DNA of 64,000 nucleotides from CAVTUU01 sp045804965 (GCA_045804965.1 JBJMMD010000010.1:62001-126000), one strand, 5' to 3'; positions 33,339-42,489 are shown, counted from the stretch's first letter. The notes: generated from the sequence alone by a model not told the origin. Numbers and translations: made by a program.

Positions 33339-34055
33339 CTATGCGAGGCGAGTCGCTCCCCAATAGTGGGAGGCGTAGTAGTCAGCATAGAGGCTGGAGA
33401 TCGTCACGCCGGTGCTCGGGTTCTCGGCGTGGATAAACAGCCCATCGCCGAGGTAGATGCCGACGTGCGAGATGCCCACGTCATAGGTGTTTTGGAAGAA
33501 AACGAGATCACCCGGCAGCCAATACCCGTAGTCGACCCAGGCGCCCATGAAGGGTTGACCTGCGACCGCATGGCCGATGTCGATGCCGAGGGTATTCAGG
33601 ATGACGAACTCGGTAAATCCGGAGCAGTCAAATCCATAGGGCCCATTCGCCGCCCACACATATGGGTATCCAAGATAGGCCTGGGCGAATTGGACAATGA
33701 TCTGCCCGGCAGGCGGTGGGGCGGGAGCGGCAGGCGGCGCGAGAGCAGTGGTCGGCGCCTGCGCCTCTGTCGGCCTTGGCATTTCACTGCTCACGACCCG
33801 ATCCCAAGAATTTCCCTCGGCATCGGTCGTCACGCCGGCATCGGCGGAGGAGCTACTCGAGCCTTGGAGCGGTGAGAGCGATCCCGAATCCCCTCCGGCT
33901 CCGCGTACGTGGACTATCGTCTCGTCAGAACGGTTCTTTGCAAGTGTCGCAACGGGAGCGGACAACGCTAAAAACGTCACCGCAACAAAAGAGAGCACGA
34001 CCTTCGTCACGTCCAGCCAACGTGGACGAGGGGCGCGCGGCATTAGCCACGCCAT
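33339..34055 (-). CDS. Exported NlpC/P60 (C40) peptidoglycan hydrolase
   Basis: 238 residues. An N-terminal hydrophobic segment (VVLSFVAVTFLALSAPVATL) exports or anchors it. A disordered Ser/Pro/Ala-rich linker leads to the C40 domain at ~120-238: YLGYPYVWAANGPYGFDCSGF with the catalytic Cys, SHVGIYLGDGLFIHA with the catalytic His, then ENPSTG. Such enzymes cut peptide stems of peptidoglycan. ATG 34055 begins the signal sequence. Upstream is a long structured leader (34056-34362), and genes of this family are often riboswitch-controlled. Confidence 0.9.
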   Translation of the reverse strand: MAWLMPRAPRPRWLDVTKVVLSFVAVTFLALSAPVATLAKNRSDETIVHVRGAGGDSGSLSPLQGSSSSSADAGVTTDAEGNSWDRVVSSEMPRPTEAQAPTTALAPPAAPAPPPAGQIIVQFAQAYLGYPYVWAANGPYGFDCSGFTEFVILNTLGIDIGHAVAGQPFMGAWVDYGYWLPGDLVFFQNTYDVGISHVGIYLGDGLFIHAENPSTGVTISSLYADYYASHYWGATRLA

Positions 34056-34362
34056 GAGTTCAATCCCTACTTCATCACCAACCGAGCCCCCGCTCGGATG
34101 TCCCGCAGGCACCGGGACTGTCTGTTCCTGCCAATCTCCTTCCAGCCTGGAGAGCGGTGAGCGGGGTTTGCCATCCCGCAAAACGCACAACGATGCCCTA
34201 TCGCGCCGCCCATCCGCGGCGCGACAGTTCGTAGACAAGGCGAGTTCCTGGCACCGGCGAACGCCGGTGCGTCGAGCGGATCTCTTGCCTTGGAGGACCA
34301 CAGGCTACCATCGGATCAGGACATGTGTCCAAGTGAACGTTTAGCTTGATCGTCCTCCAAGG
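34056..34362 (-). promoter_or_regulatory. Structured leader upstream of the NlpC/P60 gene, class unknown
   Basis: About 300 bases before the start contain several strong stems on the minus strand: GCACCGGCG-TT-CGCCGGTGC, TCGCGCCGC...GCGGCGCGA, GTCCCGG...CGGGAC and CCGAGC...GCTCGG. An outer 11-bp pair CCTTGGAGGAC (34288-34298) / GTCCTCCAAGG (34352-34362) encloses a small GGACATGTGTCC palindrome. Cell-wall hydrolase genes of this family are known clients of the c-di-AMP (ydaO) riboswitch. I could not match the conserved ydaO core, so the class is left open. The 34363-34568 remainder holds only a TACAAT -10-like box at 34425. Confidence 0.35.
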
Positions 34363-34568
34363 GAGCAGACTAAGTGCCCGGCCGCAGCGAGCATGACACG
34401 CCCGGGCGAGCGAGCGCCGTACGGTACAATGCCGCCGAGTGGAACCGTATGGTCACGGTTTAACTGCTTGCTTGGTGCCCAGTACGACCGTCATCGCAGG
34501 CGCCGCACGGCTGGTCATCACCGCGACGGGCGATTCGACGCAGTGGATGAGAAAGGGGTTGGAGGCGG

Positions 34569-35438
34569 ATGGCCTACCGGTTCTTGCTCGAAGTGCCGGA
34601 GACGCTCGCGGCTGAAGCCGGGATAGTGATCGGTGAGGCGGGCGATGCGGAAGTCGTGGTCGTGCGTGACACCCACTACACGGAGTATGACGAGCCGTAT
34701 CTTGATTTGACCGTTGCCGCTCACTCGCTGCGGGTAGTCGACAACCTCTATCGCTGGTTCGACGAACTCGGTGCCTCGCGGCCTGATGTCCGGCTGGTGC
34801 TGAACAGTGGAGACAAGGTCACGCTCGAAGCCCACGATGCAAGCTCAATGGTTGCTGCCATCCGGCGCGACCAACCATGGGTCGAACGCAGTATTCCGAA
34901 AATCGGTGAGCATGAAGCCGAGGAGCTGACCGCCTCCGACAAGGTGCAGGCGCGGGGAGCGATCGAAGTCGCCACCGGCGCCTCCGTTGCCACCGAGCGC
35001 GAGGTCGTCATTCGGGAGTTGAATCACATCGCCCTGCAGGTGGCGGACTTGCCGCGCGCGGAAGCGTTTTACATGAGCCTCTTCTCAATGGACCTCGTCG
35101 GACGCGCTTATCGCACCGCGCCGGGGGAATACGAGGTGCTCGAAGGCGGTTTCCCGGCGAATGCGGCGTCCACCGGGACAGAAGCAATTGTCAGTTTTCT
35201 GCGCAATGGTCCGCTCACCCTCGCCCTGCGAAGTGTCGGACGCGGTGCGCGCATCGAGCGCGCGGTCTTGTCGCATATCTCGATCCGGGTCGACGCTACG
35301 ACCTTCACGAATCTCAAGGGTCAAATCCTGATGCGCTCCTATGAAGTGCTGGAGAGCGGGCAAACTTCGTTCGTGTTCAGCGATCCCTTCTCGGTTTCCT
35401 GGGAGATCACCTTGCACGGCACGCAACTCACGCACTGA
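34569..35438 (+). CDS. VOC-fold domain protein with N-terminal extension
   Basis: 289 residues. The C-terminal ~140 residues have the vicinal-oxygen-chelate (glyoxalase/dioxygenase) pattern: ELNHIALQVADLPRAEAFYM, SLFSMDLVGRAY, LSHISIRVDATTF, SFVFSDPFSVSWEITLHG. The metal-binding His of the first strand is present; the last-strand Glu is WEI. The N-terminal ~110 residues are unrecognised, with alternating strand-like segments. It was probably a metal-dependent enzyme of unknown substrate. The DinB-like gene follows 23 bases later. Confidence 0.7.
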   Translation: MAYRFLLEVPETLAAEAGIVIGEAGDAEVVVVRDTHYTEYDEPYLDLTVAAHSLRVVDNLYRWFDELGASRPDVRLVLNSGDKVTLEAHDASSMVAAIRRDQPWVERSIPKIGEHEAEELTASDKVQARGAIEVATGASVATEREVVIRELNHIALQVADLPRAEAFYMSLFSMDLVGRAYRTAPGEYEVLEGGFPANAASTGTEAIVSFLRNGPLTLALRSVGRGARIERAVLSHISIRVDATTFTNLKGQILMRSYEVLESGQTSFVFSDPFSVSWEITLHGTQLTH

Positions 35439-35461
35439 TCGCGACGAATCGGGATTGATCA

Positions 35462-35893
35462 ATGCTCGATAATTATCAAGACCTGATTGAAGAACTCCTC
35501 GGAACGCCGAAAGTGGTCCGGGCGCTGCTGGCGGACGACGGCACACCTGAGGCTTGGGCGCTCGTCGACGAGCTGCGGAATCGCGACACCGCGGTGCTCG
35601 ACCGCCTGCAGCGCTTGACCCGCCAGCAAAACGCGTATCTTCGTCCTCTGCCCACGACAGATGAACTCGCGGCGAATCGAGCTGCGCCGGCCGAAGCGGG
35701 CGACGCGTTGCTGACCAGTCTCGATATCGCGCGCGGCGACCTGATTTCGCTCTTGATGAATCTGACGTTGAAGGATTGGGAGCGAACCGGCACGCATGAG
35801 ATCCTCGGTGAGATCACCGTCGCCGACGAGGTCGAAGCCCATGTCGAGTTCGATGAGGCGCACCTGGAGGGCATCCGCGCCGCTGCTTCATAA
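35462..35893 (+). CDS. DinB-like four-helix bundle protein
   Basis: 143 residues, all helical. LLTSLDIARGDLISLLMNL, TLKDWERTGTHEILGEITVAD and HVEFDEAHLEGI follow the DinB/YfiT helix pattern (DWxRxGxH-x-L...H...HxxqI). The third metal ligand His appears as HVEFDEAH. DinB relatives include thiol-dependent S-transferases (bacillithiol or mycothiol) and maleylpyruvate isomerases. Substrate unknown; probably co-transcribed with the VOC gene. Confidence 0.72.
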   Translation: MLDNYQDLIEELLGTPKVVRALLADDGTPEAWALVDELRNRDTAVLDRLQRLTRQQNAYLRPLPTTDELAANRAAPAEAGDALLTSLDIARGDLISLLMNLTLKDWERTGTHEILGEITVADEVEAHVEFDEAHLEGIRAAAS

Positions 35894-35932
35894 CGGTCAC
35901 ATGGCACAGCGCTCAGCGAGCGGGCGGGGGGC

Positions 35933-35960
35933 GAGCCGCCGGCGTGGGGGCCGGCGGCTC
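35933..35960 (+). terminator. Hairpin after the DinB-like gene
   Basis: GAGCCGCCGGC and its complement flank a 6-base loop 40 bases after the stop. The remaining 255 bases up to 36215 are purine-rich and hold no gene I can support. Confidence 0.5.
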
Positions 35961-36215
35961 AGAGGGGAAAAGGAGGAGAGAAGGAGAACGGTGAGGGGTT
36001 CGCGCCGCCGCCGAGGGGGTGCGGTCGACACGATTATTCGGGCAGACGTAGAGTAGCACATATGTTCTATTTCGGCAATACGCAATCCTTGAATCTTGTA
36101 GCCCGCGCGACGTCTTCTCGCACGCGCGAAACGGCCCCTCCGGTCCCAGGACGTCTAGACGATGGGGCGCGACTGCTTCCCGATCGCTCGCCGCGGCACC
36201 GCCTCGGAGGTAAGG

Positions 36216-36515
36216 ATGCACGGGGCGTATAAGACGCCGGGCGGGAAGCTCGTCGCCGTCGATTTCGACATTGACAATGGTCGGCTACGCAGCGTCGTGG
36301 TGCATGGCGACTTCTTCCTTTATCCCGAAGAAGCGCTGACGACGATCACCCAGGCACTCGAAGGCATGCCCGCCGACTTCGTCGAAAGCGAGATCGCCGC
36401 CCGGGTGCGCGCGGCGATCCCTGAGGGGACAGAAATGCTCGGGTTTTCGCCCGAGGCGATCGGCATCGCCGTGCAGCGCGCGTTTGCGGACGAGGAACCT
36501 TCCCCCCATGACTGA
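36216..36515 (+). CDS. Separate C-terminal (accessory) domain of a split lipoate-protein ligase
   Basis: 99 residues. YKTPGGKLVAVDFDIDNGRL, RSVVVHGDFFLYPEEALTTI and a helical C-terminus match the C-terminal domain of LplA, which in some archaea and bacteria is its own gene. In those systems both parts are needed to adenylate lipoate. ATG 36216 follows GGAGGTAAGG. Its stop lies inside the next gene (8-base overlap), which encodes the catalytic part, so expression is coupled. Gene order here is accessory domain first. Confidence 0.85.
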   Translation: MHGAYKTPGGKLVAVDFDIDNGRLRSVVVHGDFFLYPEEALTTITQALEGMPADFVESEIAARVRAAIPEGTEMLGFSPEAIGIAVQRAFADEEPSPHD

Positions 36516-37311
36516 ACTGACCCAAGTGCCAATGGCGCTCGCCGCACGCTGGCGCGCCTACCAATGGCGGCTCATTCCCGGCCAACCACTGCCTCCGCTG
36601 ATGAACATGGCGTTGGACGAGGTCCTCACCCTCCGCGTTGGCCGCGGCGAACGCCCGCCCACGATTCGCGTTTGGGGGTGGAGCGATCCTTGCGTTGTCC
36701 TCGGCCGATTCCAGTCGGTGAGGAACGAGGTCAATGAAGATGCAGCCCGTGACCTCGGGATTCAGATCGTGCGGCGGATCAGCGGCGGTGGCGCGATGTT
36801 CATTGAACCCGAAGGCGCGATCACGCACTCGATATACGCGCCCGACGAGATCGTGGCGGGCCTAACCTTCCCCGAGTCGTATGAGTTTTTCGACGCTTGG
36901 GTGGTCGACGCATTGCGCGATCTCGGCGTCGCGGCCTCGTACGCGCCCTTGAACGACATCACCTCGAGCGCCGGGAAGATCGGCGGCGCAGCCCAGGCAC
37001 GGCGGGGCGGGGCGGTTTTGCACCATACGACCATGGCTTATCAAATGAACATTCCGCTGATGCTCAAAATTCTCCGTATCGGCCAGGAAAAGCTCAGCGA
37101 CAAAGGGATCAGTTCAGCCGATAAGCGCGTCGGCCCGCTGCGCCAGCAGACTGATCTGCCGCGCGATGTCATTATTGAGCGCCTGATCGCCAGCTTCCGC
37201 GATCGTTACGGCCTGACTGATGATGCGCTACAACGCGATGAACTCGTCGAGGCGCAACGGCTTGTCGAGACTCGCTTCGGCACGCACGATTGGATCTACT
37301 TCCTCCCTTGA
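36508..37311 (+). CDS. lplA: Lipoate-protein ligase A, catalytic domain
   Basis: 267 residues of the biotin/lipoate ligase fold. The lipoyl-AMP loop VRRISGGGAMFIEP (RRxSGGGA) and the catalytic lysine in TSSAGKIGGAAQARRGG, followed by LHHTTMAYQMN, are clear. It attaches lipoic acid to a lysine of lipoyl domains such as the one at the start of the E2 gene at 61360-62769. The C-terminal LplA domain is missing and is supplied by the upstream gene. An octanoyl transfer role (LipM-type) cannot be excluded. Confidence 0.88.
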   Translation: MTELTQVPMALAARWRAYQWRLIPGQPLPPLMNMALDEVLTLRVGRGERPPTIRVWGWSDPCVVLGRFQSVRNEVNEDAARDLGIQIVRRISGGGAMFIEPEGAITHSIYAPDEIVAGLTFPESYEFFDAWVVDALRDLGVAASYAPLNDITSSAGKIGGAAQARRGGAVLHHTTMAYQMNIPLMLKILRIGQEKLSDKGISSADKRVGPLRQQTDLPRDVIIERLIASFRDRYGLTDDALQRDELVEAQRLVETRFGTHDWIYFLP

Positions 37312-37346
37312 GGAGCGAAGAACTTAAGTCGAATGGATCAGAACCG

Positions 37347-37856
37347 ATGACAGACGACCCCAGCACGCAATCACAACCGCCCCAACAACTGGCACTGTTC
37401 TGGCAAGTCCTCGGGCGCTTGCCGCGCTATCTCAGGATGTCGATGGCGCTTGTGCGCGACAATCGCGTTCCCGCTGCGGCGAAGGCCGCGCTGGCATTTG
37501 GCGGCGTGTACGCAATCTCGCCGGTCGACGCGATTCCGGGAGTTATCCCCGTCGCTGGTCAGCTCGACGACCTCGTCGTCGCGCTGCTCGCGATCCGCGG
37601 CGCCCTGGCCCTATGCCCGGATCACGTTGTCGCCGATTATCTTGCCCGCTACGGTCTCGCGGAGCCCGGCATCGACGCTGACCTCAAAACCACATTCGCT
37701 ACCGTTCGTTGGTTGACTGCCAAGACCCTTCGCGGCATCCGCCGCTTGGCCGTCCGGGAAGGCAGAATGCTGCTTCACACGAGCAAGCGTGTCGCGGGAA
37801 AACTGGAAGAACGTTTGCGGCCGACTCAACACACGGGGCCGCCTGGTCCGGCTTAG
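37347..37856 (+). CDS. DUF1232 (YkvA-like) membrane-associated protein
   Basis: 169 residues. The DUF1232 block RVPAAAKAALAFGGVYAISPVDAIPGVIPVAGQLDDLVVALLAI (~45-88) has the characteristic SPxDxIPgxipv...DD pattern, with moderate hydrophobicity suggesting a helical hairpin at the membrane. The C-terminus is basic. Function of the family is unknown. It starts 35 bases after LplA and ends 11 bases before the kinase; no strong ribosome site is seen for the ATG at 37347. Confidence 0.82.
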   Translation: MTDDPSTQSQPPQQLALFWQVLGRLPRYLRMSMALVRDNRVPAAAKAALAFGGVYAISPVDAIPGVIPVAGQLDDLVVALLAIRGALALCPDHVVADYLARYGLAEPGIDADLKTTFATVRWLTAKTLRGIRRLAVREGRMLLHTSKRVAGKLEERLRPTQHTGPPGPA

Positions 37857-37867
37857 GAATGTTCTCG

Positions 37868-40084
37868 ATGACCGAGCTTGGCCCCGCAATTAAGACGAAC
37901 ACGACTCCACCGGCTTGTCCGGTCTGCGCGAATGCACCACGCGGCGGCGCGAATTTCTGCGACAAGTGTGGCTATCCGCTCGGCACCGACTCGACTCTCT
38001 CGAGTTCGGCCGGCGACTCCGCGGCATTGCAACGCGTGCTCCACGTCCTGGCCGGCGGTCTCGAGCTCGCCTCCACGCTCGAAGAAGTCGCGACGGCGAG
38101 CGTCGGCATCGCCGGCGCCGAATGCTGCACTATCGATCGCTGGCTGCCGCGGACGCAAGAGTTCATCGTCCTCGCCGAGTCGTCGACCGCGGACTGGACC
38201 GAAGGCGACGTCGAGCCGGGATTTCGGTATTTCCTTTCCGACAACCTGACGCTCACACCCGTGCTTGCCGGCGAAATCGTGCGCCACGAACCGGACGATC
38301 CTCGCCTCTCGCCGCACGAACGCCAACAATTTCTCGAGTGGGGCGTCGGCTCGGCGCTCTTCGTGCCGATCATGCTCAATCAGCAGCTTGTCGGCATGCT
38401 GGAACTCTATAGCCGAAAGCCAGACGCCTTTCCGCCGCGGCGGGTAGCGGCATGCGCCGAACTTGCCGCCTACGCCGCGATCGGATTTGAACGAGGCATC
38501 GCCTTCGAGCGGGATAGGAAGCTCGCGGCCCGACTGGGCGCGGTAGCGGAGGCGGCGACGCGGGTCGTAAAGGAGCTCGATCTTGACCAGCTCGTCAGCG
38601 AGATCCCGGTCACTATTCGTGAGACGCTCGGTTATGACTTGGTCAACGTCTTCATGGTCGATTCTCAGATCGGTGGCCTCATTCTTCGTGCCAGCGCCGG
38701 TTTTCCAGGTGATGCGCCAATCGGTTCCAGTATGTCCGCGGGAACGGGCATCATTGGACGCACTGCCGCCACTGGCGAGTCTTACGTCTCAGACGATGTC
38801 ACCCAGGACTCCTTCTACATCGCTGGTCCGGAATTAAGCGAGATTCGTTCCGAACTCGCCGCTCCAATTGTTGGCTATGAGCGAGTGCTTGGCGTGTTAG
38901 ACGTGCAGAGCTACCAGGCGGCGGCATTCGACGAAACCGACGCGGTCGCGCTGAACGCCCTCGCTGCCGAACTCGGCGTCGCCTTCGAGAACGCGCGGCT
39001 GTTTGAGCGCATCCGGGCGGACGACTACCAGCTCCGTGCTGTCATGGAATCGGCGCCGAATCCACTCACCATCTATGACGCGCGCGGACGGGTCATGCTC
39101 GTAAACGAGCGCATGCGCGAGCTGTTCCAATTCAGCGACGAGGTCGTCGGACTCACCTTCGAGGAGGCGATCGCCCTCGCCCCACCATCCGTGCAAACAA
39201 CGGTTGCCAATCTCGTGGAAGCCGAGACCAGTGCTTCCGAGGTGGTCGAAGACGAGCTCAATTTTGCCGATCCCCCGCGCACCTTTCTTCGCCGGGTGAC
39301 GCCGGTGACCGCCGGCCAGACGCCGATTGCGCACGTGGTCGTCTATCAAGAAGTGACGAAGGAGCGGGCCGCGCTTCGGGCCAAGGATCAGCTCCTATCG
39401 ATTGCTGCCCATGAGCTTCGCACGCCCTTGACAGCCATGCTCGGTTTCGGCGATCTCGTTAAGTCCCAGCTCGAACAAGAAGAGATCGACCGCGAAGCGG
39501 TCAACCGGCGTATGGCCACCATTCAGCGCGAGGCCCGCCGCCTCGCCAAACTCGTCGAACAATTGTTGGGGCTGGCGCAGCTCGAGTCGGGCGAGTCGCC
39601 ACTCGAACTCGCCTCGGTCGAGCTGGGCGAGCTTGCGCTACGCGTCATGGAGCGGTTCGATCTCAATCCAGAACACAGCGGTCGCCTCCGCCTGGTTCAG
39701 CAAGGAGCGCCGATCATTGGCACCTGGGACGAGAACCGCCTCGACCAGATTTTGACCAATCTCGTCGACAACGCGATCAAATATTCGCCGCCCGGTAGCC
39801 CAATCGAGATCGTGATCGATCAGTTCGACGCGAGCGAGGCCTGCCTCGAGATTCGCGATCATGGCTCTGGGCTTACTAGCGACGAGCTCGGCCACTTATT
39901 CCGCCCGTTCTCCCGGCTCGGCGCGGACAGATCGCGGGGCAGCGGTCTTGGCCTTGGTCTCTACGTCAGCCGGATGCTCGCCGAGCGCCACGGCGGCAAA
40001 CTCTGGCTCGAAAGCCCGCCTGATGGCAACGGGGTGACCGCGCGCGTGACGCTTCCACTGGACACCTCAGTAACCGGTCCTTAG
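37868..40084 (+). CDS. Zinc-ribbon/GAF/GAF/PAS sensor histidine kinase
   Basis: 738 residues, no membrane segment, so a cytosolic sensor. In order: zinc ribbon at the N-terminus (CPVC...FCDKCGYPLG); a GAF-like domain ~45-210; a second GAF ~225-390 (VVKELDLDQLVSEIPVTIRE to VGYERVLGVLDVQSY); a PAS domain ~400-510; HisKA with the phospho-acceptor His in SIAAHELRTPLTAMLGF; and HATPase_c with N box LTNLVDNAIKYSPPG, G1 DHGSGLT and G2 GSGLGLGLYVS. No cognate response regulator is adjacent. The second of two close ATGs is chosen because AGGA lies 10 bases upstream. Confidence 0.9.
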   Translation: MTELGPAIKTNTTPPACPVCANAPRGGANFCDKCGYPLGTDSTLSSSAGDSAALQRVLHVLAGGLELASTLEEVATASVGIAGAECCTIDRWLPRTQEFIVLAESSTADWTEGDVEPGFRYFLSDNLTLTPVLAGEIVRHEPDDPRLSPHERQQFLEWGVGSALFVPIMLNQQLVGMLELYSRKPDAFPPRRVAACAELAAYAAIGFERGIAFERDRKLAARLGAVAEAATRVVKELDLDQLVSEIPVTIRETLGYDLVNVFMVDSQIGGLILRASAGFPGDAPIGSSMSAGTGIIGRTAATGESYVSDDVTQDSFYIAGPELSEIRSELAAPIVGYERVLGVLDVQSYQAAAFDETDAVALNALAAELGVAFENARLFERIRADDYQLRAVMESAPNPLTIYDARGRVMLVNERMRELFQFSDEVVGLTFEEAIALAPPSVQTTVANLVEAETSASEVVEDELNFADPPRTFLRRVTPVTAGQTPIAHVVVYQEVTKERAALRAKDQLLSIAAHELRTPLTAMLGFGDLVKSQLEQEEIDREAVNRRMATIQREARRLAKLVEQLLGLAQLESGESPLELASVELGELALRVMERFDLNPEHSGRLRLVQQGAPIIGTWDENRLDQILTNLVDNAIKYSPPGSPIEIVIDQFDASEACLEIRDHGSGLTSDELGHLFRPFSRLGADRSRGSGLGLGLYVSRMLAERHGGKLWLESPPDGNGVTARVTLPLDTSVTGP

Positions 40085-40112
40085 CGCCTGAAATGGTCCT
40101 TAGCAGCGCGCG

Positions 40113-40142
40113 TATCTTCTTTTGAGGCGTCAAAAGAAGATA
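40113..40142. terminator. Bidirectional terminator hairpin
   Basis: TATCTTCTTTTGA, loop GGCG, then the exact complement TCAAAAGAAGATA: a 13-bp stem between the convergent kinase and FIST genes. Confidence 0.75.
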
Positions 40143-40193
40143 GCTGGCGGGTGCTAACCGCCTCACCTAACCTGGCGTTGATAGGGAGCGGCG

Positions 40194-41441
40194 CTAGAGC
40201 GGTTCGGTTTGGACGATGACAGCCAAACTCGCCGTGAACCCGTGGACGAACGTCCGGCGACCAACGGGTCCGATCTCGCCGTTGCAAAAGAGTCCGGCAA
40301 GCGGCAAAGGCCCAAGCTTTTTCGCGATCGCCGAGGCATCGTGGTTCGGTGTTCCGAAGAGCCCGATGCCACGGCCATTGCACGTGCACAACACTGCCGC
40401 GACCGCGCCGCGCCCATAGATCTGGTCGCGAAGGCGGTCGAGCAGCATCGATAAATCGAGATCGGCGGTCGCGGCATCGCGCATCTGAAACTGGATGGTC
40501 TGCCCGGGTTGCGGAAACGCGGAAAGCGCCAGCCCGCCAGTCTCGCCGTCGTAGCCGACCATGTTCCGGATCAAGAAATCGCCACGCGCAAACTCGTGTA
40601 AGTATTCATCGACCGCGAGCCCAACCAGTAAGTTGCGCTGCGCTCGCTGTTGGTTTTCCGGTGGCAACGCGTTGAGCGTGTCGGCCATGACGTGCGCCGC
40701 CGCGCGGTTGGAGATCGTCTGAACCCAGTTGTCTTGCGTGGTGGTAATCATCCAAGGCTCGCCTATCGGCTGGCAACCCTGGGAGACGAGTGGGGCGATC
40801 GCATAGGGGCCGCCTATGGCGAGCCCGATCCCGCCATCAGCGACCAGTTGGTCGTTGAAGAAGACCCACGACCGGCGCTCATATGGATCGGCTGAGGCGA
40901 GTCCACCTATGATCGGCGTGCCGGGATAGGCGTCCGAAAGCTTGGCGACCAAGTACTCGCAATTTATCCGAAATGGGTCGGCGAACACGAGCCAGCCGTT
41001 GACGTCGTCCCGCTCCACCCCGAACGGAGCGCCGATTGGCGCTCGGGAACCCTCGCCAAAATCGCCCGGCTCCTCCCCGAGCGGAACCGACGCCTGATCG
41101 CGAGCGCTCATCTCATCGAGCATGGCCTGGTCAAAACGCACCGTCTGCAACTTGGCGCCGGGCAAGGCCAGTTGCAGCACCGCGATCGCGGGCTGGTCCT
41201 CCACCTCGCGCTCGGGACCGATGATGCCTGCGCCGGAGCAACCGATCAGGATCGGGGCGCCGCTGTGCTGCCGCGCCGCAGCCAGCAGGTCTGGAAAATC
41301 GGCCGCAAAAGCCGAACTGGCAAAGAGCATCGTGACGTCTGGTTCGACTTCGGCCGTCTCCGCGAACGCCTGCGACAGCACCAGCCGCCAATCACTTCCG
41401 GCGACAAGGGCGGCGCGCCCGGCAGGAACCCGGTCGATCAT
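40194..41441 (-). CDS. FIST sensor domain protein
   Basis: 415 residues. The FIST N domain (~35-230: VTMLFASSAFAADF, ILIGCSGAGIIGPE, GTPIIGGLASADP) and FIST C domain (~245-400: VGLAVDEYLHEFARGDFLIR, VLCTCNGRGIGLFG, PLAGLFCNGEIGP) form the complete ligand-binding sensor, here without an attached output domain. FIST domains are thought to bind small ligands such as amino acids. Convergent to the histidine kinase and upstream-linked to a DUF4388 gene, so a signalling role is likely. Confidence 0.9.
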   Translation of the reverse strand: MIDRVPAGRAALVAGSDWRLVLSQAFAETAEVEPDVTMLFASSAFAADFPDLLAAARQHSGAPILIGCSGAGIIGPEREVEDQPAIAVLQLALPGAKLQTVRFDQAMLDEMSARDQASVPLGEEPGDFGEGSRAPIGAPFGVERDDVNGWLVFADPFRINCEYLVAKLSDAYPGTPIIGGLASADPYERRSWVFFNDQLVADGGIGLAIGGPYAIAPLVSQGCQPIGEPWMITTTQDNWVQTISNRAAAHVMADTLNALPPENQQRAQRNLLVGLAVDEYLHEFARGDFLIRNMVGYDGETGGLALSAFPQPGQTIQFQMRDAATADLDLSMLLDRLRDQIYGRGAVAAVLCTCNGRGIGLFGTPNHDASAIAKKLGPLPLAGLFCNGEIGPVGRRTFVHGFTASLAVIVQTEPL

Positions 41442-41526
41442 GAGCTACATACTCCATGGCGCCGATGAGCGAACACACCGGTGGCGAGCCGTTGGAGACC
41501 GGAACACCGGCCACGGTGAAGGAAGC

Positions 41527-42288
41527 TTATCGCGCTTGGGAAATCGGTTCAGGTGTGCGAATGGAATGGGGTCGAGCTTCGCCACCGGGGACGAGCATCC
41601 CGCGGTCGCAGAGGTTCAACACCGCTTCGCCCAGTGTGCGCTCATCGAGCGCCATCTGCCATGTCAATTCCGCCAGCGATTTCGCGCCAGTGCGCAATGC
41701 GGATATGACCATCGACTCGGCGGCCGGCAATTGGGCGATCGCGCCCGTCCCCTCGGTGGTGATCGTGAGTGGCGCACTTGGACGTGGCAAACGGCTGCGA
41801 ATGTCCCTCAAATTTTGCGCCCGCTCCGATGCCTTGCGCAAAAGCTCCTCAGGGGTAAGCGGCACCGGCTCGATGTTGCCCGGTGAAAGTGGTCCGGCAT
41901 CGAAGACGAACATGCCGGCTTGGTCGCTGATCACCCGCGCCAGCGCTTCGATCGACTGTTCTTCGACACAGCGACTGAGATCTTCCTCAGTCACCCAGCC
42001 TTTGTCGACGAGGATCGCGCCGATCGGACGCATGTTGCCGGCTTCCGCTTGCACGGAAAGGGCTTCGAGCAGATGGTGACTGCTGAGCGTGCCCTGGCGG
42101 ATCAGCATGCGTCCGAGTCGGAGCGTAAGATCGGACGATGTCACAAAAACGAGGCGGCCATGGTGGAAGAAGAGCTGCACCTCATGGTCGCTCATGCGGA
42201 TGGTGAGGCGTCCGGTATGTTTGCGCCGACTGAATATTTCGATCAAGTCCGGGACTGAGATGTCAGATAACTCACCTATCGTGGACAC
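41527..42288 (-). CDS. DUF4388 (PATAN-like) signalling protein
   Basis: 253 residues. The N-terminal ~100 residues (ELSDISVPDLIEIFSRRKHTGRLTI, VQLFFHHGRLVFV, LRLGRMLIRQGTL) are DUF4388, a domain common in Chloroflexota, Deltaproteobacteria and Cyanobacteria that accompanies receivers and GTPase regulators. A helical linker and a C-terminal winged-helix-like segment (ESMVISALRTGAKSLAELTW) follow. GTG 42288 has AAAGGTGG upstream. The FIST gene follows on the same strand after 85 bases. Confidence 0.82.
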   Translation of the reverse strand: MSTIGELSDISVPDLIEIFSRRKHTGRLTIRMSDHEVQLFFHHGRLVFVTSSDLTLRLGRMLIRQGTLSSHHLLEALSVQAEAGNMRPIGAILVDKGWVTEEDLSRCVEEQSIEALARVISDQAGMFVFDAGPLSPGNIEPVPLTPEELLRKASERAQNLRDIRSRLPRPSAPLTITTEGTGAIAQLPAAESMVISALRTGAKSLAELTWQMALDERTLGEAVLNLCDRGMLVPGGEARPHSIRTPEPISQAR

Positions 42289-42436
42289 CGTACCACCTTT
42301 GTTGCTCGGGCCAAATCAGTGCTTTTGCTTCTGGTTGAGCTGCCGTCTGCGTGACACGACTGAAACTATCACTCGTGCGCAGCGCCCGCGACATTTCCAC
42401 ACTGCCGGTTAGTCCTGATTTGACGGAAGCAAACAA

Positions 42437-42472
42437 GAACAAACCGTACGGGAGGTCCCGTACGGTTTGTTC
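42437..42472 (-). terminator. Terminator hairpin after the LLM oxidoreductase gene
   Basis: A 17-bp perfect stem (arms GAACAAACCGTACGGGA and complement, 2-base loop) lies 17 bases beyond the stop of the LLM gene. On the minus strand the descending arm ends in TTTGTTC. Confidence 0.7.
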
Positions 42473-42489
42473 TGGCCGGCGAAAGCGAC

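Noticed and set aside
34056..34362. Calling the leader a c-di-AMP (ydaO) riboswitch
   Set aside because: Gene context fits, but the conserved core could not be matched by eye, so only a structured leader is claimed.
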